This document shows, in pieces, positions 46,389 through 58,030 of a DNA stretch of 64,000 bases; the first letter of the stretch is position 1, and the number at the start of each line of letters is the position of its first letter. Source of the stretch: Hydnum rufescens UP504 (Eukaryota; Basidiomycota; Agaricomycetes; Cantharellales; Hydnaceae); assembly GCA_014904985.1 (NCBI GenBank), contig MU129023.1, positions 89,841 to 153,840 on the forward strand, in the 5' to 3' direction. Below the pieces are notes generated by a model that ran no database searches, was not told the DNA's origin, and saw only the letters and a list, made by a program, of their open reading frames with translations. The translations under genes were made by a program, and so were the position numbers.

Positions 46389-47798
46389 GGACGAGTTTGT
46401 CGTCGATAGAGCGCGAACAAGCTTCGTTGATTGAGAATGAACGCTTCGTAGAGCGCGGTGGACGACCCTCATGCTATTCGGAATTGTCCGAGCCCCAATT
46501 ACTTGTGTTTGTTCATTGTGGCTTCCGTTTTAGAAGGAAGATACTTGCACGAAGATGACGGCAATTGCGGTGGGGCTCGAGCTGTCTATACACCGCTTCG
46601 GGCTGCCTATGGGTGGCTATAAGGCGTCCACGCGTCTACGTGGGCCTTTACACATGGTGCCCTTAACGTCCGGCCCCCTTACCTCTTCCAGCGGTTGCGG
46701 TGCCATCGATTCGAAGTTCCCATATGATATTTTCTGGATATAGAGCATAGATTTGCAGATAGGTAAGGTGTGTCAATGACCATGTGTGTTTCGGTTATTT
46801 TATGCTGCGCTTAGCTTTGCGAACACTGTTACGGCCTCGATGAACGGTCGATGCCCTTTGTGATCCTTAGCAGGTGTCGTATCTGGCAGTCCTCAGCCTC
46901 ACCGAGGTGTCGGTGGCTCTCAAACATCGGACATTCTCATAGTCCGTGTCCTCGTATATTGTCTGGGTCGGTTCTCCATGGTTGTGGTGATCACGGTGCA
47001 TGATTCTAACAACATGTGTCATGTCAGTGTCGTTTGGGGCCCTATTCGGTGAGTTCGAACCCATCTCAATCAACGTTAGTCACCACGGCATTAATATTTG
47101 CCCACCGCGTCCTTGTCAAGCTGTAGCTTTATTCCTGGCATTCACTGGCATCTAGGGGCTCATGTGCATGACCTGTTGCTTACAGTAAATTGCTTATTCG
47201 TCGCCTCACCCTATAGCTCTGGCCTTTGATCCATGCCCATTTTTGGATATTGTGTGCCGAACACCTTGGTCTTTTAGCCTATGTGACCATTTATATCTAT
47301 GTCCCCGTCTTGGGACCTTACAATTATCCCTTAGTCCACTTCTGTGGGTTCTAAATTCCTTTGCGCTCGCTGAGCCTACTATAAATAGAGGCTCTCTCTA
47401 TCGAGCTCACTTCAACGTACAAGATACCGGGAGTTGGGACCTCGTGATAAAATCCCGCGTTTCATGAGAGTCGCTTAGGTTCGGACTCGAGGTCGCCCCC
47501 AAAACAGGGCTCTGAGGCCCAGTACAGCCAACTCTCGTATCACTATTCCGTGGAGAGTAACCGTGATAGATGCGGATCATTGGACAGCACAACAAAGCTA
47601 GGTAACATCCAATACGAACCATTGGTTGTATGGTCACATCATTCCGTCCACCTCTCTGGCAATGTTTATCTTTCCAGCCCGCACACTCTCTTCCTGGGGA
47701 AATGGGCAAGTTCCGATCAGTGTCGGTTAGCATCACCTCATCTCCCTGACATCATATAGGTCAAGATACATGGGTGAGTCGTACATTTTCAGGATCTC
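46389..47798. other. spacer, mostly unassigned, ending in DUF6534 3' flank
   Basis: No gene was recognised between 46389 and 47480. A TATA-like CTACTATAAATAGAGG lies near 47378. From about 47480 the sequence is the usual 3' flank (CAAAACAGGGCTCTGAG, CCAATACGAACCATTGG) of a DUF6534 copy. Confidence 0.5.
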
Positions 47799-48300
47799 CC
47801 CCCTTCTGCCATATTCTCTTGTTCATCGAGGAGCCGATCATTTCAAGGAGGCTTGGTGTATCAAGTTTCGCCCGGAGTGTCTTTCGCGTGTGCAGACTTC
47901 AAGACCAAAATAAAGTCAGCATCGGACACATAACAAGACATATTATAGGGACGTACTTGGCGAGCATGGTGACAGAATAGAATGCGCCCAGTGGCTAGAA
48001 CAGGATCAACGAATTAGCCTTATATAAAAATATCCTCATTCTCGAACGAGCAGGAACCGAAAAATCGAGTAACCTACCACAGTAAGATTGACCCCACATT
48101 CAGCAAACTGTCCCCGTAATTAGTTCAGCACCAGCATTATCATAGTGAAAACGCGCTAGGATGCGCCGTCCCAAGAAGGATACATGCGAGAACACTGGTG
48201 ACCAAACCCGTACTAATGCTGTACAATACCATACGGTCGATTACCGAATCTGTCCTGCACCACAGCACGGCGCGTGAGATCAGTGATCAGACACAGAGGC
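47799..48300 (-). pseudogene. DUF6534 copy H, 3' remnant
   Basis: Only the last third is present: KTDSVIDRMVLYSISTGLVT (about 48255-48195), the short middle exon, the YSVTMLAK-like segment near 47965, and a C-terminal exon (ARLDTPSLLEMIGSSMNKR-like) that stops at 47799. Similarity ends at about 48300, in the intron before the KTDS exon. It marks the downstream edge of the array. Confidence 0.75.
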
Positions 48301-48861
48301 TACACACATCGCAAATGTGTATGAGGGTTTGAGTCCCCTATTAATAAGTGCCACCACAGCAAGTTCCCGCTTCTTCGACGCGGGATACGAGTACTAAGGG
48401 AGCTTCTTTGAGCGGCTACTTTACTTCTCTGTACTTTGATGAAGGTGGAGGGGTGCTTCTCTATGAAGGGATAATTCGTACAGTCAACCTTGATGCGGAG
48501 ATTTGAATTTGTTGGAGTACCTAGCACACTCTCACTGGAAACCTGACCCGATTTCCTACCCTAGAACAGCCGCCACCAGGAAATTGGGGTATAGGGTATA
48601 TTTCCACCGAGAGGGAACTCCCCACAGTCAATCAGGTTTATTCTCAACGTATCGCTGGGGTCGTGTCCGAGCGACACTGCCACTCACAGCCCATTTTCGG
48701 AAGAGCACCACATACTTATCCAATTTTGATATTACCCTGGAGCACCGGGAGCTTCTCAACGAGGTCCTAAATCCGTTTCGCGGGTGCTAGTCGATCACAC
48801 TACCGTCTATCATCTTTAAACGTCCGTGCAATCCCTCAGTTAGAACACTCTCTCGCACATC
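48301..48861. promoter_or_regulatory. upstream region of the C2-NACHT-WD40 gene
   Basis: The gap between the DUF6534 remnant and the receptor start at 48862. A 95-codon open frame on the + strand (48503-48790) resembles nothing. The pyrimidine-rich stretch just before the ATG (CACTCTCTCGCACATC) fits a fungal leader. No TATA box was identified. Confidence 0.35.
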
Positions 48862-51800
48862 ATGACATCCAAAGACCCGCTGAACCCAGCGGGCATGCGC
48901 AAAGTGTATATTTCAGGTATGCCGCCTATTTACCGACTAGAAGTTGGGATGTAACAAACCTGTTTGGCCCTCGCGACAGAGGCCAGATGCAACAGCGATC
49001 TTCTCCATTCATCAACACGATATCGCCTTCACTTCACCATTCAGTCTCCCGCTATCGTCACCGGACTTCGTTCCCCGAAGTCGGAGTACATCAACGCAAC
49101 ACATGATGCCGTGATGTGGAAGGATCCCTTCGGGGAGGAGTTGTAGGCCTCCTTGACGCGCTCATACTTCGTTGCCCTTCATTCACTCTCTCTTGCTAGT
49201 GCGGTGAATTCGACACCGATCGATTGTAGAGTGGTTGTAGATTTGCGCAAGCGCCGTTTTGGGCGTTCGGCCCGGATCGTCGCATCATGTAGTTTGGATC
49301 TCTCCTCCGCGACAGACAAAGGTGAACTTGTTCATGTTTATGTGAGAGAGGGCCACGCTCACGCAGAGTCTTTATCCCTGCAGAGATACGCCTCGATTTG
49401 AAAGATACTACAAACGACAAATTCGGGGAGTTGACAATATGCGTGGCATCCTCTCTCGTATCCACTAGTGAGGCTATCCAGACTGCCAACCAGGCTGCCG
49501 AGCAGCTAGACCCTGGACTACCGACTCTGACCGGACTCGTATCTACTGGTGAGGCTAAGGCTGTCCAGAGTGCGAGCCAGGCTGCCGAGCAGTTAGGACC
49601 CGGACTCCCGACTGTCAACGCACTCGTATCCACTGTTGAGGTTGTCCAGAATGCCAGCCAGGCTGCCGAGCAGCTAGGTCCCGGACTACCGATTGTCAAC
49701 GACGCCATTCAAGCTATTGCCCCGCTTGCAACAGAAATCACAGCCCAGTTCGGTGCTTGGCAGCCTTTGCTGGGTCGTCTCGGCGCACTTGTGAAAGTTG
49801 CTGATGCGGTCGCCGAGGCACGTTTCATTCTGAATTACCTGGGCTCTACGACCACTAAGAACTATTTACAACACAGGTTCACCCCTGGATCAAGTTAGCA
49901 TGGGGTGTCGTCTCAGCAGCATATAAGGTACGACAAGATTCAAGTTTTGTGTGTATGCTCTGACTTCTGTTTCATTAGATCCCTGCCGTCCAGAGTGACC
50001 GAGATGCCAAAGTGATGGATTTAGTGCAGACTATGACGGATAGCTGTTCCTTTGCCGAAGAAGGCGAGGAGTTGAAGAAACGCTCGAAAAGAGATCAAGA
50101 GATCATCACCCAAATACTGCACCAAGTAATGGAGTGCGCCAATTTCATTCGGGACTATTGCAGGGACAAATCCTTCGGTATGTGGGATCCTGCATGTTCT
50201 ACATACTCCAAGACTAATCTGTGTGGGCCGCAGTCAAACGCACAGCGAAGTACACGGTTTCTCTTGTGGACGCACAGATCGATAAATACAAGGGGACCCT
50301 TGAGACTCTCCGGCGGAATCTGATTGATCATGCGAATATACAGTGCTCCGTGATTACGCATCGCGTCTTAGACTTCGTGAATCAAGTCCGTAAGTACTTC
50401 TTGTATGTCTTCTGTCAAAATCTGTGTTCTAAGATGGTCCACAGGGGATCTTCAAGTGCTGAGCGAAATAAAATACGCGCCGGAGGCCCATCACCCTCTA
50501 GATAAAGCGTGCTTGCCAGGCACACGTACCGAGATCATTGACGCCGTTGTGCATTGGGCTGTTGGAGCGGATACGCCGGCGGTTGATTTGAACAGCTCAA
50601 TTCCCTTGAGCTCTGGGGAATCATCTCGTGTCCTTTGGTTGTGTGGCCTGGCGGGTGCAGGGAAATCGTCGATCCTTCGCTCGTGTGCGAAACGCGTTTC
50701 CGACCTTAACCGCATGGGGTCGTACTATGGCTTCGACAAAAATAAACCCCTCGCAAACCTGAGCAACTTGTTCAGTACGATCGCTCAAGACCTCGCCGAC
50801 CTCGATAACTCCCGGAAGCAGCACCTGGTCGATGCTGTCAAGAACAACACCGCGATACGAAGAACGCTTGACTGCACATTGCAGTTTGAACACTTTATCG
50901 TTGGATCATTCAAGGATGATAAGGCCGTGGGGGAGACCGTTGTCTTCATTGATGCATTTGACGAATCTGGGGACGTTACGGCTCGTGCCGACGCGCTCGC
51001 TATTCTAACAAAGCGAGCGTCAGAGCTTCCTTCGGGTCTTCGAGTCGTAGTCACTTCGAGACATGAGCTCGATATTCAAGATGCGTTGCAGTCTCCACTT
51101 CCCCCTGGGGTTGACGTCGTGCGTGTGGACGACATTCCGGCGCCCCAGACCTGGCGCGATATCGAGATGTATATACGCAATGAACTCCGTGATGTGGATG
51201 AGTTGCGAGAGGAGAAGTATCAGGAACAGCTGAATGCACTCATTCGGAAGGCTGGAACATCCTTCCAGTGGGCTGCTACCGCCTGTCGCTTCATTTCCAG
51301 TGATGACAGTGATGCTGGCGCCGATCCGCGGGATCAGATTGGGACGGTGCTACGTGCTGATGAAGGCCTGTATGCGCTCTATCGTACCGTGATGAGGGAG
51401 CACTGCAATCCATCGCATGAGATACAAGTAAAACGAGTCAAGTCAGTCCTGGGCCGAGTGATATGCGTTCAGGAGCCTTTATCATTGCGTGCTCTTGTGC
51501 ACCTAGTTCCATCCGACTCTATCCTCACTCTAGATGACATGCGGATACAACGACGGATTGTGAAGCATCTCGCCTCGCTCCTTCGTGGCACGCACAGTGA
51601 TGATGAGCCGATTGTGCTTCTCCATTCGTCTTATCGCGACTTCTTGTGTCACTCAGAGCATAACAAAGATTTCTATATCGACATAGGCGAAGCAAATCAG
51701 CGCATGGCCCTGGCGTGCTTCCGCGTGATGGAGCAGACCTTGACCTTCAATATCTGTCAAATTCCAACGTCGTTCCTTCGCAATATCGACATCCCCAACA

Positions 51801-54364
51801 TTAACGGCCTCCGGGAAAAACACATCCCATCTCATCTGTACTATGCTTCTCGATTCTGGGGTTTCCATGTGTCTGCAACACCTAGTGGCAAGGTTGCTCA
51901 TAAACACTTAGAGTCATTCTTCTGCAAGGATTTCCTAGCCTGGTTGGAAGTGATGAGCCTTACACAGAGCTCCCCTCAAACTGCATTGGCCTCTCTTACT
52001 ACCTCTCATGTAAGCATTGCTCCAATTTGAGTATATGCTGAAGTTGTGGGCTGATTCCTACCATGTATTCCCTAGATGCCTCCAGACCTTGTTGAATTGC
52101 AGCAGGATGCCATGCAATTCATCTCCATGTTCTCAAGTGCCATTGCAACCAGCATGCCTCACATCTACCTCTCTGGTATGACATTTGCCCCAGCATCATC
52201 ACTCCTATATCAGAGATGGCAAGGTCAATTTCCCCAAGTTGCAAAACTTGCTCAGGGACAACTTCAGCACTGGCCACAGATGATGCTGATTATGGAAGGC
52301 CATGGTGGAGCTGTACAATCCATTGTTTTCTCCCCTGATGGCAAGCAGATTGCATCTGCATCTGAGGACAGGACCATACAACTCTGGAATGCAGAGACAG
52401 GTGTCAGCATTGGCCAGCCAATGAAGGGGTATAATGATGGCATCTGGTCCATTGCTTTCTCACCTGATGGCAAGCTGATTGCTTCTGGCTCCCAGGGCAG
52501 GGCCATACAACTCTGGAATGCAGAGACAAATGTGAGGATTCACCAGGCAATGAAAGGGCATCAGGATATCATCTTGTCCATTGCTTTCTCACCTGATGGC
52601 AAGCTGATTGCATCTGGCTCCATTGACAAGACCATACAACTCTGGAATGTGGAGACAGGTGTGAGGATTGGCCAGCCAATGAAAGGGCATAATGATGGCA
52701 TCTGGTCCATTGCTTTCTCACCTGATGGCAAGCAGATTGCATCTGGCTCTGGGGACAACACCATACAACTCTGGAATGTGGAGACAGGTGTGAGGATTAG
52801 CCAGCCAATGGAGGGGCATCATAATGCCATCTTGTCCATTGCTTTCTCACCTGATGGCAAGCAGATTGCATCTGGTTCCCAGGACAAGACCATACAACTC
52901 TGGAATGTGGAGACAGGTGTGAGGATTGGCCAGCCAATGGAGGGGCATGATGATGCCATCCTGTCCATTGCTTTCTCACCTGATGGCAAGCAGATTGCAT
53001 CTGCCTCCTGGGACAAGACCATACGACTCTGGAATGTGGAGACAGGTGTGAGGATTAGTCAGCCAATGGAGGGGCATCATAAGGGCATCCTGTCCATTGC
53101 TTTCTCACCTGATGGCAAGCAGATTGCTTCTGGCTCCAGAGACAAGACCATACAACTCTGGAATGTGGAGACAGGTGTGAGGATTGGCCAGCCAATGGAG
53201 GGGCATCATAAGGGCATCCTGTCCATTGCTTTCTCACCTGATGGCAAGCAGATTGCTTCTGGCTCCAGAGACAAGACCATACAACTCTGGGGTGTGGAGA
53301 CAGGTGTGAGGATTGGCCAGCCAATGGAGGGGCATCATGGTTTCATCATGTCCATTGCTTTCTCACCTGATGGCAAGCAGATTGCATCTGGCTCCCAGGA
53401 CAATACCATACAACTCTGGAATGTCAAGACAGGTGTGAAGATTGGCCAGCCAATGGAGGGGCATGATGATGCCATCCTGTCCATTGCTTTCTCACCTGAT
53501 GGCAAGCAGATTGCATCTGGTTCCCAGGACAAGACCATACAACTCTGGAATGTGGAGACAGGTGTGAGGATTGGCCAGCCAATGGAGGGGCATGATGATG
53601 GCATCCAGTCTGTTGCTTTCTCACCTGATGGCAAGCAGATTGCATCTGGCTCCTGGGACACAACTATACAACTCTGGAATGTGGAGACAGGTGTGAGGAT
53701 TGGCCAGCCAATGGAGGGGCATCGTGGTCCCATCCTGTCCATTGCTTTCTCACCTGATGGCAAGCAGATTGCATCTGGCTCCATTGACAAGACCATACAA
53801 CTCTGGAATGTGGAGACAGGTGTGAGGATTGGCCAGCCAATGAAGGGCCATAATGATGACATTGTGTCCATTGCTTTCTCACCTGATGGCAAGCAGATTG
53901 CATCTGGGTCCCGGGACAAGACCATACGACTCTGGAATGTGGAGACAGGTGTGAGGATTGGCCAGTCAATGGAGGGGCATCATCATATCATCCAGTCCAT
54001 TGCTTTCTCACCTGATGGCAAGCAGATTGCTTCTGGCTCCAATGACAACATTCCTGAAATTTCATGGATGCCCACTGCAGAGTCTAAACACTGCCTCCAG
54101 TACCCTGTCCATCTGTTCCCACTCCCACCATCCCCATTTAAACTTGATGATGGATGGATTTTGGGACCCAGTGGTGAGCTTATTCTCTGGGTGCCAGCTA
54201 TCTACCGTGCATCCTGGAGCACCCTCACTGTCGCATCATGGGAACTCCCAACAATACCCAGATTGATTTTCAGCACCTTAAGTGTGGCACAGAGTGGGCA
54301 CACTGTCAAGAACTGGTTGGTGAAGTGGACAATGCTGGTGGCTTCACACAGTTGTAACATTTGA
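48862..54364 (+). CDS. C2-NACHT-WD40 STAND receptor (NLR-like)
   Basis: The nine exons are 48862-48916, 48980-49142, 49200-49321, 49384-49817, 49877-49927, 49979-50177, 50234-50389, 50445-52009 and 52076-54364. They sum to 5034 nt and give one open frame of 1677 residues. The intron at 49818 is GC-AG. Residues ~15-135 look like a C2 domain (VMWKDPFGEEF, RFGRSARIVASCSLDLSSAT, KFGELTICVASSL). Residues ~136-225 hold three ~30-residue repeats (AAEQLGPGLPTVNALVST). A helical region (VHPWIKLAWGVVSAAYK) is the usual lead-in to NACHT in this family. Walker A GLAGAGKSS is near 461 and Walker B VVFIDAFDES near 560. From ~987 there are 13 full and one partial WD repeats of 43 residues. A non-repetitive tail follows. 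Such STAND proteins in fungi control heterokaryon incompatibility and are proposed innate-immune receptors; that role here is inferred. The WD exon is strongly CpG-depleted, unlike the NACHT exon. Confidence 0.9.
52292..54049 (+). repeat. 129-bp coding repeat, 13.6 copies (WD40)
   Basis: Direct repeats of exactly 129 bp (43 codons) encode the WD units. The shared core is SIAFSPDGKQIASGS-D-TI plus LWNVETGVRIGQPM. Variation concentrates at a few codons: the two or three residues after EGH (HH, DD, ND, HK, HG, RG), the residue before S in I-x-S (L, W, Q, V, M), the residue after GS (Q, I, R, W, G, N), and Q/R before LW. Elsewhere the copies are almost identical at the nucleotide level, which implies recent homogenisation. 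Confidence 0.95.
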
Positions 54365-55335
54365 TTATTTCCATCTTCTACATCTTGTTTTGCCATTTCC
54401 ATAATCCACTATAGTATCTGGAGGCTACAAAATCCCCCTCTGATCCAGTAGGAAGGACAATGAATGTTTTCTTTACTGGCTACAACCCTAGCTGAGCTTT
54501 AAGGATCACATTCCATCAGGAAAATCATTTACTCTCTGAAGATGGGATGTATCTCTGAAGACTCTGAAGTGTAGAAGAGGGTGTAGTTAGAATAGGCTGA
54601 AGAGAACAATGAATCTGTCTGGGCTCACATGCTCCTTTGCTTCTGGCACAATGGCTTTTGTTGTGCCCTCCTTTGCTTCCAGTGGGATGGCTCTTGTCAC
54701 ACCTGGCACAACCACACAATTTGCTTCTGGCATGACAGCTTTCACTGTACTGGCCAATTGGCTGCTATTGCAATGGGACTCATTTACTTCTACCTGCTCC
54801 TTCCTGATTGTTCCTGTTCCTGTTCCTGTTCTTTCCCCCTGCCTGTGTTCATGTCCCTGCCCCCCTGTAGTATAGCAACTATGCCTCAGTCAGCTGGTTA
54901 TGACACCTACCTTAGGTCAAAAATGAGGCATTTTTTAATACCTAATTAGGTCCCAAGCAATATGGAACATAATTGGGTCCAACTCAGGGTCTTTGATACC
55001 TAGTATAGAAGAATGGTTGGGAGCTCTGATGACTGTCAAACAAAAAGCTGGTTCAGCCAGTGTGTAGATGGGAGACTGTATTTTGTCAGGGTGACACTGC
55101 CATTGAAGCTACAAACAGAAAGAGGAAGAGATTAATTAACCACACACTATCACAGTGGGAATCCTGAGAGATCAAAAACTGGTGATCCCCCAACTGTGAA
55201 GGGCTATAAGTACTACTTCCTGTGCACAGCCACCACAGCCCATCAAGATGACACATCTCCATCACTGATGCAGCCCATCACTCAGCCTCCACAGCTGCCA
55301 TCACTAAGCCTCACTAAGCTGACACAGCCATGTGT
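54365..55335. repeat. repeat debris including second copy of the TATA-bearing dispersed repeat
   Basis: 54600-54850 is an irregular repeat of GCTTCTGGCA/ATGGCT words. 55005-55080 (GAGCTC-GATGACTGTCAAA, GGTTCAGCCAGTGTGTAGAT) recurs at about 58050-58120. 55075-55335 is the second copy of the block at 24757-25093. No gene was seen; the block is almost free of CpG. Confidence 0.6.
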
Positions 55336-56202
55336 AGAAGGATAAAGTAAAAGGGAGGATCTGATTTATGCATTTAGGGGCTTAGGAAACATGGTTGTGA
55401 AAAGAATCACATGATCAGAAAAGCAGAGAAGGTCCTGGAAAGAATAAGGGATGGAATGTTAGATCTCAATAGAAACCTCTAGAATAGTAAGGAAAGTTAG
55501 AATAAGGGATGATAGAATGTTCCAGAATGGGACCTTAAAGGTATAAATATCCCTGCAATTTGGCATGGTGGAACAACAAATCCAACACTAGGACTAGCTA
55601 GTAGGAGTTTGTCTCATAGATAGCTTCCTCCGAAATCATAGTGATTGACTGTTCCCTGGTATCAAGCCTTGTAAATTCACCTTGCCAGTGCAATTAAGTC
55701 CCTCTGGTGTGGTCCAGCTAGTGAACAGAATAGCCCACTATAGTTAAAGCTCACTTGTATCTGAATCTGAATCTAAACCCAGGCATAGTGACCCAATACA
55801 ACCTCTCACCCAGACTCCAAGTAGCTGGAACCTTTTATTACATATTACATGGATATTAACACAATTGACATAGTGCTACAGGCCATTAGTCTTTTACAAC
55901 ACTAGACCACTACACTTCCAGTTTGTCCCATCCTTCCTTGACTTGACCTAGAGTCATACTACTTTTCCCTGAGGACCTCTATTGTGCCTTCTATTGAAGG
56001 CTAAGGGAAGATCTATATACAATAGTGAGAGTTGGAACATTAAGGAAAGTGGTGGTGGATACTTGCTTACCTCAGTCTCATGTAAGAGGACTGGGGGTAT
56101 CCATGGGAGCTGTATAGTAGAGGTAATGAATGAAAAAGGAAATCCCTTAAGGGGATGATTACATAATTGAGTCACAATGTCCTTGAATACTGACATGCCC
56201 AC
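55336..56202. mobile_element. probable LTR-retrotransposon end sequence
   Basis: It lies directly downstream (on the - strand) of copia polyprotein remains, the position of a 3' untranslated region and LTR. It contains a + strand TATA-like AAGGTATAAATATCCC near 55547. TGGTATCAAGCC near 55658 resembles an initiator-tRNA primer binding site in the opposite orientation. These two observations do not fit a single simple element, so nested LTR elements are likely. LTR borders could not be set. Confidence 0.35.
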
Positions 56203-56640
56203 TCAAGGAGAGTAGAGCCCACTAAGTCCCATTGCATTGCCCAGTCTGGACAGTTGGTCCTTTGCAAGTGGCTTAGTAAGCATGCTGGCAAGTTGCTCAT
56301 CCATTGAGATATACTTGAGGGTAATGGTGCCATCCTCAAGCTTCTCCCACACAAAATGATGGCTGACCTCTAGTGCTTTGTCCAATCTGAGAACCTCTCA
56401 TTCCATGCAATGGCTATTGCTGATTGGTTATTGACAAAAATCAGGGTAGGCTTGCACATTGGGTGGTCAAGATTGCTGAGGAGGTTTCACCAAAGTGTGT
56501 CTCAGGTCCCTTTTGTCATTGCAATGTACTCTCCTTTGGTACTGGAGAGTACAATACTCAACTGTTTTTGTGAGTTCCAGCCAATTGGGCACTGCAGAGA
56601 GTCCAGAGGATGCTGGTAATTGACTTACAGTGTAGAAGAG
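56203..56640 (-). pseudogene. copia-type polyprotein C-terminus (RNase H), degraded
   Basis: Reading on the - strand from ~56620: SIVLSSTKGEYIAMTKGT, PTLIFVNNQSAIAIAWNERF, then, after a one-base shift, SHHFVWEKLEDGTITLKYIS, DEQLASMLTKPLAKDQL and a stop at 56203. This matches the end of Ty1/copia Pol (RNase H and the TKPL tail). In-frame TGA codons occur near 56490 and 56475. Only this terminal ~140 codons is recognisable. Confidence 0.8.
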
Positions 56641-57499
56641 AAAATGTTCAAGCCTTAAAAACCCCTCAATTCAAGTCCTTCAAGAAATATGTGTCTTGCC
56701 AGCATTGGACTCTAGAAGAGAGGTATGACCACTTACACTAAGGAAGGAAGTTCGCATTTTGGCACATGACTTAAGGACAGGTGACTTAGTAAGAGGTTAG
56801 TAAGAAGGGTGATGAGTAAGGCATTAGAAATGGATGATTAAGGTGGTTAGTGAGCATGACTAAGGGATGATTAAGACAGTTAGTAAGGAGGTTAGTAAGT
56901 GGATGAGTCATGTGGAAGGTTCAGAAAGGAATAAAGGGAGGGGGGATTTAGTGTAGAGGAGGATCCAATCTGAAGTCCCCTCCAAGGATCAAGGTGCCCC
57001 CTGAGGATCACAGTACCCTACAAGTACCCATTAGTAGAGAGAATAATAGTACCTTGAACAAGGAGAAGAGTATAAAAAGGGAATAAGAGGATCAGACTGT
57101 GTCAGTCTTGCTTAGTCATGTGAAATATAGTAGATAGTTGTAGAACCCTCAGAGTAGGAGTTGCTAGACATCCATTCTTGAGGTTGTGTGTTCGGATCTT
57201 GGGTCTTGTGGTGGTGTCTTGGGTGTCTTGAGGTCTTGTGTTTGGATCTTGGTATCTTGGTATCTGTGTTTTGGAGTATCTGAAGGTCCTGTGTTCAAAT
57301 CTTGTGCTGAACATCTATCTTGGAGTCTTGTGTTCAAGGTCTGGAGCCAAACCAGCAACAAAACTAATACAAAATAACAGTTGAGTGGCACATAACCCAT
57401 CAAAACTGATCTGTCCTCATCTAAAACAATCTAAACAAACATCTTATAACATTTCAACTGATCAAAACAAATAAAGCCCATTAGGTCTCTTCTACAATG
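56641..57499. other. CpG-free repeat debris
   Basis: No gene was seen. 56755-56920 is built from variants of TTAGTAAG/GGTTAGT. 57180-57340 repeats TCTTG/GGATCTTGG words. A TATA-like AGTATAAAAAGGG lies at about 57069, probably another LTR promoter remnant. Confidence 0.45.
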
Positions 57500-58030
57500 G
57501 TGTGGAAGATAAAAACATCCAGTATCAGAAAATGTGGAATCACACCACTTCCAGCCTGTAGATGATCACATGACCAATTATGAAATTAATTACAGCTATG
57601 TGCAGAAACTGAATTCATTCTAGTACTCTGTCAGTTGTGATCAGAAATGCTCACCCATATAACACTTGGAAAGCTACAATTCATACCTTTCAAACAGTAC
57701 CAACCACACCAAGAACAGATCAAAATTGCACTCTCCAGACTGATTTTACTGTCAAAATCCAAATCTTCCAGTATTTAATATATTTATCCATCAGTTTACA
57801 TCCAATCTGCTTGGAACCACTGCATCTAGAAAGCTGTTAAAACTCCACATCAAACAGTACTAGCATGCCAAGAACAGATCAAAACTGCACTCTCCAGAAT
57901 GATATTACAGTCAAACCCAACACCTACCAGTATTTTATGAATTTCTCTGTCAATTCACATCTGATCTGCTCGAAACCACTGCATCCAGAAAGCTATTAAA
58001 ACTCCACATCAAATGATACCAAGCATGCCC
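57500..58030. repeat. left arm of ~530 bp inverted repeat, CpG-eroded
   Basis: It is the reverse complement of 59190-59725. Each arm is made of about three tandem ~160 bp units (marker: AACAGATCAAAACTGCACTC, seen near 57710 and 57875). Compared with the right arm, almost every CG here is TG or CA: ACCAATTATGAAATTAATTA here against ACCGATTATGAGATTAATTA there, and GCTATGTGCAG against GCTACGCGCAG. Confidence 0.85.

Noticed and set aside
52264..53969. Series of long frames on the - strand
   Set aside because: These are antisense shadows of the 129-bp WD40 coding repeat; their repetition only mirrors the repeat.
52292..54049. Regular direct repeats that could be mistaken for a CRISPR array
   Set aside because: The 129-bp units are contiguous coding sequence without spacers in a fungal gene.
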